DNA of 64,000 nt from Pseudoalteromonas undina (GTDB lineage: Bacteria > Pseudomonadota > Gammaproteobacteria > Enterobacterales > Alteromonadaceae). Under the pieces are notes generated by a model. That model was not told the origin of the DNA. It did no database searches and saw only the letters and a program-made list of their open reading frames with translations. Positions 20,524-29,384 of this stretch are shown in pieces (within the stretch, counting starts at the first letter, position 1; every line of letters begins with the position of its first letter). The position numbers and the translations under genes are program-made. The stretch is from assembly GCF_000238275.3 (NCBI RefSeq), contig NZ_AHCF03000003.1:1-64000 (forward strand), written 5' to 3'.

Positions 20524-22383
20524 TTACTCGTCTTTTTTATTGTCTTTGACTTTGTTATTGGCAGGATCTTTTAATAGCGATATTTTAGGCGGTTGCAATG
20601 CAACTACTCGTTCACCCTCTTGTGGTGGCTTTTCCATATCACTAGTAAAAGGCCTCATTTTCACTGGAGCGTCTTCATCACTGTCTTTATCCCCTTTGAG
20701 AATAAACAGTGGAATTGCTTCAGGGTTCATTTCTAAATACTGCTGCCAGCTAAATTCTTCAGATATTCGTGTTGCACTCACTTTACCGCCTTTGGCAATA
20801 ACGCTGCTTAAGCGTGCATATGCTCCGTTTTCACCAAACAGAATTTGTCGTGATAAGAACGTCGCGCTGTCTTTATTTGCTTTAGCATGTGATGAAGATG
20901 AGCGTAGTGAAAATACATTTTTTTCATTCAATAAATGAGAAAAATACTGCACCCCTAATGCGTTATGATGACGATTAGGTGAAAGCGCTAAAACACTGCG
21001 AATAGTGGTTAAAGGTAAATAGCGTTCAGCATGCTCAGATTGTGGATTACCGTAATAACAAGGCAAACCATCCATACGTGCCATTTTACAGTTTTCCCAA
21101 GCAGGATCTGATAAGTGAACGGGAATGTTTTGTTCCTTTAAACCACGAGCAATAGCACGAGATACATGGTTGGCACCAATAATTAAAATAGTATTAGGGG
21201 AGGGCTGGCGCACCCCTAGCAACTTAGCAACAGGGATAGCCGTTAAGCTTTGCAGTACCACAGTGACGATAATAACCGTGAATATCAATGGCACCATTTT
21301 CTCAGCATCGGCTACACCGGCTTCTATCATACTTAACGCAAATACAGAGCCTACGGCTGCAGCAACTATACCGCGAGGCGCAATCCAAGCCAGCACCAAG
21401 CGAGACTTCATTGGTAAATCGGTGCCAAAGGTTGAAATAGCAATACACAACGGGCGCGCAATAAATAGCACAATAGCTAAAAATATAAATACATCGCTGT
21501 CGAGCATCATTAAGTCAGATAGTTGTAATCTGGCAGCGAGTAAAATAAACAAGGTTGAGATCAAAATCATCGACAGATCTTCTTTAAACTCAAGCACCGA
21601 ATCTATTTCTAGGTCATCTTGATTAGCTAACCAAATACCAAATACAGTCACGGCCAATAATCCTGACTCATGACTTAAATGGTTTGAAATCGAAAAGCTA
21701 ATTAACACTAACGCTAAAATGCCAAATTTATGTAGCTCAAATGGCAACCATTCGCGGCGCATCAGTTGCGTTGTGATCCAACCCGAAACCACACCAATAC
21801 TTAAACCAACCCCAACGGTTTTAACTAGTGCAATTATAGTGTGACTAAGTACTTCACCTTGGCCAACTAACATCACAGCTTCAAATACTAATACCGCAAA
21901 TAAAGCGCCAATAGGGTCTATGACTATGCCTTCCCAGCGTAAAATACGGTCAATATCTTGAGTGGGTCGCATTGAGTTAAGCAGTGGCGCAATAACCGTT
22001 GGTCCGGTTACAACAAGCACAGCGCCAAGCACTGCTGCGACTCGCCAATTTAACTCTAATAACCAATAGGCACTTAAGCTAATAACGACACAGGTCATAA
22101 GCATACCAATAGAGCAGAGGTTTCTTACGACTTTACTGATCCCTTTAAGCTCCCGAAAATGTAGTGTTAAAGACCCTTCAAATAAAATCACAGCAACGCT
22201 TAAAGACACCACAGGAAAAAGTAAATCGCCTAATAAGGCATCTGGGTCTAATACGCCACTAAATGGCCCTAATAAAAGCCCAGTAAGCAACAAAAACAGA
22301 ATAGCGGGTACTCTGAACGCCCAGGCGACCCATTGGGCTAGCACCGAACACAATGCAATACCGGCTATATAAATTGCTGACAT
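20524..22383 (-). CDS. CPA1-family cation:proton antiporter with TrkA-N domain
   Basis: Integral inner-membrane protein of 619 residues. Residues 1-385 are highly hydrophobic with about 12-13 segments and motifs of the Na+/H+ exchanger fold (AVILFEGSLTLH; VVTGPTVIAPLL; EGIVIDPIGALFAVLVFE with the Asp of the ion-binding site; WIAPRGIVAAAVGSVFAL). Residues about 395-500 form a Rossmann TrkA-N domain (NTILIIGANHVSRAIARGL), suggesting control by nucleotide or K+. A polar, acidic tail follows. Substrate (Na+ or K+) cannot be told from sequence. Confidence 0.85.
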   Translation of the reverse strand: MSAIYIAGIALCSVLAQWVAWAFRVPAILFLLLTGLLLGPFSGVLDPDALLGDLLFPVVSLSVAVILFEGSLTLHFRELKGISKVVRNLCSIGMLMTCVVISLSAYWLLELNWRVAAVLGAVLVVTGPTVIAPLLNSMRPTQDIDRILRWEGIVIDPIGALFAVLVFEAVMLVGQGEVLSHTIIALVKTVGVGLSIGVVSGWITTQLMRREWLPFELHKFGILALVLISFSISNHLSHESGLLAVTVFGIWLANQDDLEIDSVLEFKEDLSMILISTLFILLAARLQLSDLMMLDSDVFIFLAIVLFIARPLCIAISTFGTDLPMKSRLVLAWIAPRGIVAAAVGSVFALSMIEAGVADAEKMVPLIFTVIIVTVVLQSLTAIPVAKLLGVRQPSPNTILIIGANHVSRAIARGLKEQNIPVHLSDPAWENCKMARMDGLPCYYGNPQSEHAERYLPLTTIRSVLALSPNRHHNALGVQYFSHLLNEKNVFSLRSSSSHAKANKDSATFLSRQILFGENGAYARLSSVIAKGGKVSATRISEEFSWQQYLEMNPEAIPLFILKGDKDSDEDAPVKMRPFTSDMEKPPQEGERVVALQPPKISLLKDPANNKVKDNKKDE

Positions 22384-23247
22384 AGAGTAAAAACTCCTTA
22401 ATATTAATAATGTTTAAAAGTATAACTGTTACCTACCAGTAATACAGTGGGTATACACGTGTAAATTCAATTTAGCTAATAAATAATACTTATTTATTTA
22501 GTGTTAACGTCATTTTCTAAAATGTTATCAAATTTATAGTCTATATAATTCATATTTATAGTAGTCTAACCACATGATACTTAATACAAAAAACGCTAGC
22601 TTTAGTAGTGTCGACCTATTCAGCTTGAATTTTAGCCTTGATCTAAGCAGCTACTTTAACGTATTATACTTCGTGTTCGAATAATTAGTTATCTAATAAA
22701 GTTTGTAGTTTAAATACTAGATTATGTTAGATATAAACACCTTAACTCTCTTACTGATTGTTTTTGCTTTGTTTTGTTATATTTGAACACACAATATCAT
22801 TTACCGTACTCTTTGGTATGGTTTTGCTCAAAGTGTTTATTTGCTCAATGCAGATAAATAAAAGTTTGAGTTGAACTATTACCTTTCAATATTTAATCCC
22901 CATCGTGGCGATTAAATCTCGGTCCTTAAGTCATCACCCTATCTGTTGGTGTACCAGACTTAAGAGGCTCTATGTATGTTGTTAATAAAAAGGCCGCACA
23001 CAGCTTTTTACAGCGATACATAAACAACACTTTATATTTTTTTAGTTAGTACGATCCGATTTATTTATTGGGTTAATACTATTTATTTTTTGCATCTCAA
23101 TTTAAAACGCTAGTTTTAGAGACGGTGTACGTGTGTGTAAAAAGTGTGGGCAATGATAAATAAATTCGACGCTGTGTTTATAAACATGGCGACCTGGTTT
23201 CATTCATCTATGTGATGAATACAAATTAAATGGAAAGTTGAGCACTT
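22384..23247. other. 864-bp AT-rich gene-free region before proB
   Basis: No open reading frame with coding character was found on either strand. Near the antiporter end the sequence is very AT-rich. A 16-bp motif AAAACGCTAG(C/T)TTTAG occurs at 22590-22605 and again at 23104-23119 (15 of 16 identical). Two convincing hairpins occupy 22891-22964. Too long for a simple promoter pair, so an unannotated RNA or decayed gene is possible. Confidence 0.6.
22891..22964 (+). ncRNA. Candidate structured RNA or leader element upstream of proBA
   Basis: Two adjacent hairpins. Hairpin 1 (22891-22917): ATTTAATC / GATTAAAT, one C-C mismatch, then CCA / TGG closing a TCG loop. Hairpin 2 (22925-22964): CTTAAGTC / GACTTAAG enclosing CACC / GGTG. 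Such dense pairing stands out in AT-rich flanks. It lies 284 bp upstream of proB. No known riboswitch class was recognised and strand is assumed from proB. Whether it is transcribed is unknown. Confidence 0.35.
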
Positions 23248-24354
23248 ATGCAAAAGTTAAATTGGCGACGTATCGTACTTAAAGTGGGCAGTGCCTTAAT
23301 TGCACCCGATCAAGATGGCTGTCGTTCACGTTATTTATTAACCATCGCACAGTTTATTGTCCGCTGTCGCGCACGTGGAATTGAGGTTATTTTAGTTTCA
23401 TCTGGTTCTGTAGCGGCTGGCTCACATTTATTTCCATCAGACCAACCTCGTTCAGTGGTAATGAAAAAAGCGATGGCTGCAGCAGGGCAAACAGAAATGA
23501 TGGCCATGTGGGATCGTTTCTTTGATTTTCCATCAGCACAGCTATTATTAACTCATGGTGATTTACGTGACCGTGAGCGTTACCAGAGTATCCGTGAAAC
23601 CGTATTTACATTGCTAGAACACGGCGTGCTACCTATCATTAATGAAAATGATGCAGTAACAACAGATGATTTAAAAGTGGGTGATAACGATAATTTATCA
23701 GCCATGGTTGCAGCAGCAGCTGATGCCGATGCATTAATGATTTTCTCTGATGTAGATGGCTTGTATGATAAAAACCCAAATCTGCATGACGATGCCGTAT
23801 TATTGCCTGAAATAAAATCAATTGATGATTCTATTTATGCTATGGCAGGATGTGCTACCAGTGCGGTAGGTACAGGTGGTATGAAAACCAAGATTGAAGC
23901 GGCAGAGAAAGCCACTTCACATGGTATTGCAACTTACATTATTAATGGCTTTAAAGAAGAAACCTTTACTCGCTTGTTAGCCGGTGAAAACCCAGGTAGC
24001 GTATTCTTGCCTTATGAAAAACCAATGCAAGATTCTATTCACTGGATGACACATACCGCCAATGAGCAGGGGGAAGTCGTTGTTGAAGGGTCATTTGATG
24101 ACTCATTAGAAGGTGAAGACGGTTGCTTACGTGGCGATGAGATCAGAGAAGTACATGGCGAGTTTGCTGTGGGCGATACTATCTTAGTTCGCAGTGAAGA
24201 TGGTACGCGTTTAGCTAAAGCCACAGCAAATTACAGTAGCTGCTTGTTAAACTTTATTGCAGATAACGAGCAGAGTGAATTCAGCGAAAAAATGCAGGAT
24301 TCAATTGGACCAATTATTTCAGAAAAAGATATCGCATTATTGGAGAAGTCATGA
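23248..24354 (+). CDS. proB: Glutamate 5-kinase
   Basis: First step of proline synthesis, ATP-dependent phosphorylation of glutamate, normally inhibited by proline. 368 residues: amino-acid kinase domain (about 1-260) with VLKVGSALIAP, SSGSVAAG, INENDAVTTDDLKVGDND and GTGGMKTKIEAA, and a C-terminal PUA domain (about 275-360). Its stop overlaps the proA start by four bases (ATGA), so translation is coupled. Confidence 0.97.
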   Translation: MQKLNWRRIVLKVGSALIAPDQDGCRSRYLLTIAQFIVRCRARGIEVILVSSGSVAAGSHLFPSDQPRSVVMKKAMAAAGQTEMMAMWDRFFDFPSAQLLLTHGDLRDRERYQSIRETVFTLLEHGVLPIINENDAVTTDDLKVGDNDNLSAMVAAAADADALMIFSDVDGLYDKNPNLHDDAVLLPEIKSIDDSIYAMAGCATSAVGTGGMKTKIEAAEKATSHGIATYIINGFKEETFTRLLAGENPGSVFLPYEKPMQDSIHWMTHTANEQGEVVVEGSFDDSLEGEDGCLRGDEIREVHGEFAVGDTILVRSEDGTRLAKATANYSSCLLNFIADNEQSEFSEKMQDSIGPIISEKDIALLEKS

Positions 24355-25598
24355 GTTTAATTACGGATATATCACGCCAGGCAGCAAAGGCTGCACATAC
24401 ACTTGCTTTACTCGATACCGAGACTAAAAACAAAGTGTTAACCGATATGGCAGCGGCATTAAGAGAGCAAAAAGAATTTATAATCAAAGAAAATGAAAGT
24501 GACCTAAGCGCAGCACGCGACAATAATTTAGCAGCATCAATGATAGACCGTTTAACATTGAATGATGAGCGTATTGAAGCCATGGCTGAGGGTATCGAAG
24601 TGATTGTTTCATTAGATGATCCTGTTGGCCAGTTACGTGACATTACTGAACGCCCAAATGGTATTAAAATTCGTAAAATGCGTGTACCACTTGGCGTAGT
24701 ATGTATGATTTATGAAGCGCGTCCTAATGTAACGGCTGACGCAGGTGCATTGTGCTTTAAGTCAGGTAACGGTGTTATTTTACGCGGTGGTAAAGAAGCG
24801 CTGAAAAGCTCACAAGCCATTGCCAGTGTAATGCATAGCGTGCTTACAAAACATGGTCTACCAACTGCGCTAATTTCAGTGATTCCTGATCCTGACCGTG
24901 CTTTACTAATGGAATTGATGCAACAACGCGATAGCATTGACTTAATCATCCCTCGTGGTGGTGAAGGCCTAATTAACTATGTTACTGAAAACAGTACAAT
25001 CCCTGTTATTCAGCATTTTAAAGGCGTTTGTCATTTATATGTAGATAAAGATGCTGATTTAGAAGTAGCACTAAATTTACTGCTCAATGGTAAGACTCAG
25101 CGTACTGGTGTATGTAATGCACTTGAGGGTTTAGTGGTACACCAAGATGTAGCTGATGAGTTTTTAAATCTGTGTGCAGTTGTACTTCGTCAAGAAGGTG
25201 TAAAAATTAATGCTGACGCCAAAGCGGCTGAATATTTTGATAATGCCACAGTACTTGCTGATAACGAATTTGGTGAAGAGTACTTAGACTTAGAGTTAGC
25301 AATTCGTATTGTGCCAAGTTTTGATGCAGCCGTTGAGCACATTGCTCAATTCGGTTCAAATCATACTGAAGTTATCTGTACTAAGGACGATGCGGCGGCA
25401 GAGTTATTCCAACGTAGTGTTGATGCGTCGGTTGTTATGGTTAATGCGTCATCACGCTTTTCTGATGGCTCACAACTAGGCTTAGGTGCAGAGATTGGTA
25501 TTGCAACGACTAAGTTACATGCTTATGGCCCTATGGGACTTGAGTCATTAACCACTGAAAAATATTTAGTTAATGGTGTTGGTCAAGTTCGCGAATAA
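24351..25598 (+). CDS. proA: Gamma-glutamyl phosphate reductase
   Basis: Second step of proline synthesis, NADPH-dependent reduction of glutamyl-5-phosphate. 415 residues of the aldehyde dehydrogenase superfamily with RVPLGVVCMIYEARPNVTAD, GGKEALKSSQ, IPRGGEGLINYV and the catalytic Cys in GKTQRTGVCNALE; SRFSDGSQLGLGAEIGI is near the end. Coupled to proB and followed by a terminator. Confidence 0.98.
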   Translation: MSLITDISRQAAKAAHTLALLDTETKNKVLTDMAAALREQKEFIIKENESDLSAARDNNLAASMIDRLTLNDERIEAMAEGIEVIVSLDDPVGQLRDITERPNGIKIRKMRVPLGVVCMIYEARPNVTADAGALCFKSGNGVILRGGKEALKSSQAIASVMHSVLTKHGLPTALISVIPDPDRALLMELMQQRDSIDLIIPRGGEGLINYVTENSTIPVIQHFKGVCHLYVDKDADLEVALNLLLNGKTQRTGVCNALEGLVVHQDVADEFLNLCAVVLRQEGVKINADAKAAEYFDNATVLADNEFGEEYLDLELAIRIVPSFDAAVEHIAQFGSNHTEVICTKDDAAAELFQRSVDASVVMVNASSRFSDGSQLGLGAEIGIATTKLHAYGPMGLESLTTEKYLVNGVGQVRE

Positions 25599-25620
25599 CT
25601 AACCCAACTCAATAAATAAT

Positions 25621-25649
25621 AAAAATGCCGGGCTTTGCTCGGCATTTTT
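25621..25649 (+). terminator. Rho-independent terminator of proBA
   Basis: AAAAATGCCG / CGGCATTTTT stem (10 bp) with a 9-base loop, 22 bp after the proA stop. Confidence 0.92.
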
Positions 25650-25776
25650 GATCTCGATTTAGCAAAATTAAACACTTAAGCAAACAAAGAGATTAAAAAA
25701 TACAAAGCATTATTAACAGAGAAGTTTATTTAGAATATAAAAATAAGGATATTACTTAAAGGAGAGAGTAGGAAAG

Positions 25777-25852
25777 TGGTGGAGCTAAGCAGGATCGAAC
25801 TGCTGACCTCCTGCGTGCAAGGCAGGCGCTCTCCCAGCTGAGCTATAGCCCC
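25777..25852 (-). tRNA. tRNA-Ala (anticodon TGC)
   Basis: The complement gives a complete 76-base cloverleaf beginning GGGGCTA and ending TAGCTCCACCA, with encoded CCA. The D-arm GCTCAGCTGGGAGAGC, the anticodon stem-loop CTGCCTTGCACGCAG (anticodon TGC) and the T-arm CAGCAGTTCGATCCTGCT are all intact. It stands alone, outside any rRNA operon. Confidence 0.97.
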
Positions 25853-26017
25853 ACATTCCTAATTTACATGTGCTGTAAATGCTTAAGTGCTGAGTCTTAA
25901 GCGGGGTGAACTTTAAATATTTTTACGTTTTTGGTCAAGTATTTTTTCACAAATTTTTCCGTTTTAACTAATTTTTGTTAAACTCGGCCTCAATATTTAC
26001 TAAAACGACAATACATA

Positions 26018-26404
26018 ATGAAAAAATACGCTTTAGTTTTCATGACTTTTCTTTTTGGCTGTGCCAGCTCGGTAGATGAGCCTCCCTATGAAATTAATAA
26101 TAAACAATTTTATGACACCCTTGATGAGCAAGGTAATAAGCTTTTTGCCTATGTGGTCTCTGTAAAGGCTAAGAGCCGCGAGCAAATTAATATTAATAAA
26201 AAGCTAACCCGAAGCGATGTAAAGCGTTTTGCCGAACAAGAGCACTTTGAAGAGTCGAGCGTGCTCAAGTTACAATTAGAAGATCAAGCGGTAGAGTTTC
26301 TCAATAAAGAGCTTGCACAACGTAACTATTGTGCAGATAAGCATGAAATAAACGAAGTACTATGGCGTGATTTAAGTGTGCAATTAAGAGGGCGTTGTTT
26401 GTAA
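26018..26404 (+). CDS. Small lipoprotein of unknown function
   Basis: 128 residues with a lipoprotein signal peptide (MKKYALVFMTFLFGC; lipobox LFGC, lipidated Cys about 15). The mature part is polar, probably alpha/beta, with a lysine- and glutamate-rich middle and three further cysteines or near-terminal cysteines (NYCADKH, GRCL at the end) that could form a disulfide. No family recognised. It starts close to the following ProXp-ala-like gene (one base gap), so they probably form an operon. Confidence 0.75.
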   Translation: MKKYALVFMTFLFGCASSVDEPPYEINNKQFYDTLDEQGNKLFAYVVSVKAKSREQININKKLTRSDVKRFAEQEHFEESSVLKLQLEDQAVEFLNKELAQRNYCADKHEINEVLWRDLSVQLRGRCL

Positions 26405-26405
26405 T

Positions 26406-26906
26406 ATGTTAGCGGATAAACAAAAACTAGCGGCAGTGTTAGCCCAACTAAATATAGAATATGACATAATAGAACATCCAGCGCTACATGGCAGTTTAGA
26501 TGCCGATAAACTGATGGTAAATCGCCCAGGAACACGCTTAAAAAACCTATTTTTGCGAGACAACGAAGGTAAGCGTCATTTTTTAGTGATCACCGCGCAT
26601 GATAAACAGTTGGATTTAAAGTCACTTGCTAAACAGCAAGGGCTATCGCGCTTAGGCTTTGCCTCTAATGAGCGCTTGGCTAAGTACTTAAAGGTTGCAC
26701 CCGGTTGCGTGTCAATGCTCAGCTTAATGAACGACAAACAACGAGATGTAACGCTTTGGCTTGACCAAGATATTTGGTTTGGCGATTTATTTCATTGCCA
26801 CCCGTTTGAAAATACCCAAACATGGTTATTAACTAAGCCTGATTTACTGCGTTTTTTTGACTTTACTGAGCATCAGCCGCGGGTGATGTTTTTGCCATCG
26901 CGCTGA
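26406..26906 (+). CDS. Prolyl-tRNA editing protein, ProXp-ala (PrdX/YbaK) family
   Basis: 166-residue stand-alone aminoacyl-tRNA deacylase of the INS superfamily. The pattern LNIEYDIIEHPAL, then RLKNLFLRDNEGKRHFLVIT, then LSRLGFASNERLAKYLKVAPGCVSML is that of ProXp-ala (PrdX), which hydrolyses Ala-tRNA(Pro) mischarged by ProRS. The conserved lysine of KNLFLRD is present. Subfamily (ProXp-ala versus YbaK) is by motif resemblance. Its 3' end overlaps the convergent MFS gene by 34 bp. Confidence 0.83.
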   Translation: MLADKQKLAAVLAQLNIEYDIIEHPALHGSLDADKLMVNRPGTRLKNLFLRDNEGKRHFLVITAHDKQLDLKSLAKQQGLSRLGFASNERLAKYLKVAPGCVSMLSLMNDKQRDVTLWLDQDIWFGDLFHCHPFENTQTWLLTKPDLLRFFDFTEHQPRVMFLPSR

Positions 26907-28021
26907 GCCCACAAAATAAGCCCCAGTCCACACAAACACACAGCGAGTAATGTTGCCATAAACGCCGTTTGTCCATGAGTTTGATAAACCACCCCAGGTA
27001 ATAACGAGCCCAGTGCGCCGCCGCTGTAATAAAATGATACATAGCACCCGTTGGTAACGCTTGGCGGTGCGTGACTGATTTTATTAACCAGTGGTGCCGC
27101 TGTGGAATGAATCACAAACATAGCGCCGCAAAAGAGTGTGAATGCAATTAAAAACAACAACAGTGAATGACTCATTAATAACACAATACTGAGGTTATAA
27201 AACACGAATACCGCGGCCAACAATCGCCAGGCTGAAGTCATTTTTTTTAATAGCCAAGGAGTGAAAATAGAAGCCAAAGCACCCACCAAATAGCCACTAT
27301 AAACAAAGCCAATGTCGCGCGTGTTATTAATTAAAAAGGTATTTTTTAAAATAAAAGGCAAGTAGTTTAATAATGCTGCAAAGCAAAAAAACATACAAAA
27401 AATGGCACCATAGAGCTTAAGTGCAGAGCCCTCTTTAAGTTGTTTTATATAATCTAATGGTGATAAAACCTCGGTTGATTTAACGAGATTAAAACGTTTA
27501 TGGGGAATACTTAACGCTAGAATAATCAGCATGGCTGCTATTAGGTAATAAAAACTCTGCCACGACCAAACATCGCTAAAGAGCGCAGCCAATACACGAC
27601 CAAAATAACCACCGACAATCGTACTACCTATATATAGCGTCATATTTTTTTGTAATGTATCGGCTTGATAGCTCATACCAATAAAGCTGGTCATGGCAGT
27701 CAATGCGGCAGGTAAAGTCAGTCCTTGTAAAAACCTTACCAGTAGAAGTAATTCAAAACTCGGGGCATAAATAAATAAGATACAACCCACACCCAGTAAC
27801 AACATAGCGAAGCGTAATATCAATAAAGGGTTTCGCTTAGCTAAAAACAGTCCATACACCAAAGGGGCAATAGCTAAAGGCAACATAGTGGCCGTCATTA
27901 AGCTGCCTGCAACAGCAGGAGCAACATTAAATTCAGTAGCAAATAAACTTAATAATGGCTGTGGTGCGTATAAAACAAAAAAAATGAAAACTGAACAGAT
28001 GAGTAGGTGAGGTAAGCGCAT
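26873..28021 (-). CDS. MFS transporter (YnfM-like)
   Basis: 382 residues, about 12 transmembrane segments in two six-helix halves joined by a basic loop (about 170-200). The N-terminus (YAPQPLLSLFATEFNVAPAVAGSLMTATMLPLAIAPLVYGLFL) and the R-G loop FLQGLTLPAALTAMTSF resemble YnfM-type major facilitator exporters. The substrate is unknown. It converges on, and overlaps by 34 bp, the 3' end of the ProXp-ala gene. Confidence 0.8.
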   Translation of the reverse strand: MRLPHLLICSVFIFFVLYAPQPLLSLFATEFNVAPAVAGSLMTATMLPLAIAPLVYGLFLAKRNPLLILRFAMLLLGVGCILFIYAPSFELLLLVRFLQGLTLPAALTAMTSFIGMSYQADTLQKNMTLYIGSTIVGGYFGRVLAALFSDVWSWQSFYYLIAAMLIILALSIPHKRFNLVKSTEVLSPLDYIKQLKEGSALKLYGAIFCMFFCFAALLNYLPFILKNTFLINNTRDIGFVYSGYLVGALASIFTPWLLKKMTSAWRLLAAVFVFYNLSIVLLMSHSLLLFLIAFTLFCGAMFVIHSTAAPLVNKISHAPPSVTNGCYVSFYYSGGALGSLLPGVVYQTHGQTAFMATLLAVCLCGLGLILWAQRDGKNITRG

Positions 28022-28215
28022 TAACTGCCATATACATTGCTTATTAGTTGAGCTGCATTATATACAAAACTGCTAGGGTTTTCATAAATTAACCTTTATT
28101 GCGCTAAATCATGCTTTGTTTTCAGTAGTTTGTTAGATTAATACCAATAGCGCTGTTATTTACGCTCGTTGGTGATTAAAATAGCATTAATATTCGTTTT
28201 TAGTGGGAACACGCC

Positions 28216-28755
28216 ATGGGGTCACTACAAGAGCAATTGCTCCAAGCTGGTTTAACAACATCACATAAAGCTAAAGTTGCTAAATCAGAAAAGCGCAAGC
28301 AACAGAAAAAGCAAAAGAAGGGAGCGACGAGCAACCCGAACGATTTACAAAAGCATATTCAGCAAACTAAGTTGGAGCAGCAGCAAAAAGCTGAAGAGCT
28401 CAATAAAGCGCGCCAAGAAGAATTAAAGCAGCGCGAGCAAGTCGCCCGTGTTAAGCAAATTTTAGAGCATCATAATCAAGAGTCAATTCGCGGTGAGCGT
28501 ACCTTTAACTTCACTTATGAAAATAAAGTGAAAGGGCTTGATGTGAATGAGCAAACGCAAAAGGCGCTCTCGGGCGGGCGTTTAGCTATTTGTGTGTTAG
28601 AAGGTCAGTTTTACGTATTAGAAGATGAGCCTGCGCGTAAAGTGGCTGAGGTGGATGAAAAGTATATTGTGTTTCATGTTGAGCCTGAAAATAAAGCCAA
28701 AGATGAAGACGATCCGTATGCTGATTTTGAAGTGCCAGACGATCTTATTTGGTAA
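28216..28755 (+). CDS. DUF2058 family protein (YaiL-like)
   Basis: 179 residues. The start MGSLQEQLLQAGLTTSHKAK is characteristic of DUF2058, followed by a very lysine/glutamine-rich, charged coiled-coil segment (about 20-85), a compact domain (about 90-165) with RGERTFNFTYENKVK and LAICVLEGQFYVLED, and an acidic tail. Sometimes called nucleoprotein/polysaccharide-associated; no activity is established. Monocistronic. Confidence 0.85.
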   Translation: MGSLQEQLLQAGLTTSHKAKVAKSEKRKQQKKQKKGATSNPNDLQKHIQQTKLEQQQKAEELNKARQEELKQREQVARVKQILEHHNQESIRGERTFNFTYENKVKGLDVNEQTQKALSGGRLAICVLEGQFYVLEDEPARKVAEVDEKYIVFHVEPENKAKDEDDPYADFEVPDDLIW

Positions 28756-28926
28756 GCCTATTAAGTATCTGCTCAGTTAAAGCAAGCTAGTATGTGTTTT
28801 ATGAGGGATACACGTATTTGTTCTGATTGATCGTCAAACCTTACCAAGGACGTATGCTTTTTAAAGATTTATTGACTACAATAATCACAACCGTTTTTTT
28901 TAACCGTAAAAAGAAGAGTAAATACA

Positions 28927-29250
28927 ATGAGCAAGATAAAAACACTTTTATTAGGCGCGGGTATTGGTTTAGCCGCAAGTTTTTCATTTTCAGCAGCCGC
29001 TGCAGATGGCGCTGCACTTTACACAGCTAAAAATTGTCAAACATGTCATGGTGCAGAAGGTAAAGCACCTATTATGGCGATGTACCCTAAACTAAATGGT
29101 CAAAACAAAGAATATTTAGTAGCGCAAATGAAAGACATCAAGTCAGGCGCTCGTAACAACGGTATGTCTATGGCGATGAAAGCGATGGTTGCGACTGTGA
29201 CTGATGAAGAATTTGAAGCGATTGCCGATTACCTATCAAAAGTACAATAA
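28927..29250 (+). CDS. Class I cytochrome c (c-553/c4-like), periplasmic
   Basis: 107-residue exported monoheme cytochrome. Signal peptide of about 25 residues ending ASA-like (SFSAAAAD), then CQTCH at residues 37-41 for covalent heme attachment and a downstream methionine-rich segment (NNGMSMAMKAM) providing the likely axial Met. A GADYL-like helix (FEAIADYLSKVQ) ends the protein. Probably a small electron carrier for cytochrome oxidase or peroxidase. A strong terminator follows. Confidence 0.9.
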   Translation: MSKIKTLLLGAGIGLAASFSFSAAAADGAALYTAKNCQTCHGAEGKAPIMAMYPKLNGQNKEYLVAQMKDIKSGARNNGMSMAMKAMVATVTDEEFEAIADYLSKVQ

Positions 29251-29272
29251 CCGTTAACGCTAATTAAAAAGA

Positions 29273-29296
29273 GCCACACCTATGTGTGGCTTTTTT
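29273..29296 (+). terminator. Rho-independent terminator after the cytochrome c gene
   Basis: GCCACAC / GTGTGGC stem with a CTAT loop followed by T6; preceded by A5. Confidence 0.92.
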
Positions 29297-29384
29297 ATTT
29301 GGTGATTGCCATCATGCTAATACTCATTTAGACTTCTAAACATCTACAATCACTAGCGCTATGCTGTGTTTTAAAAGGCTTGTT

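Noticed and set aside
21125..21622. 165-codon frame opposite the antiporter gene
   Set aside because: Complement of a membrane protein gene; the antiporter reading fits a known family throughout.
22384..23247. A missing or decayed gene in the proBA gap
   Set aside because: No frame with remaining coding bias was found on either strand, so no pseudogene is called; only the hairpins and repeat are reported.
28827..29030. 67-codon frame overlapping the cytochrome c start
   Set aside because: The cytochrome frame has a signal peptide and CxxCH; the overlapping frame has none.
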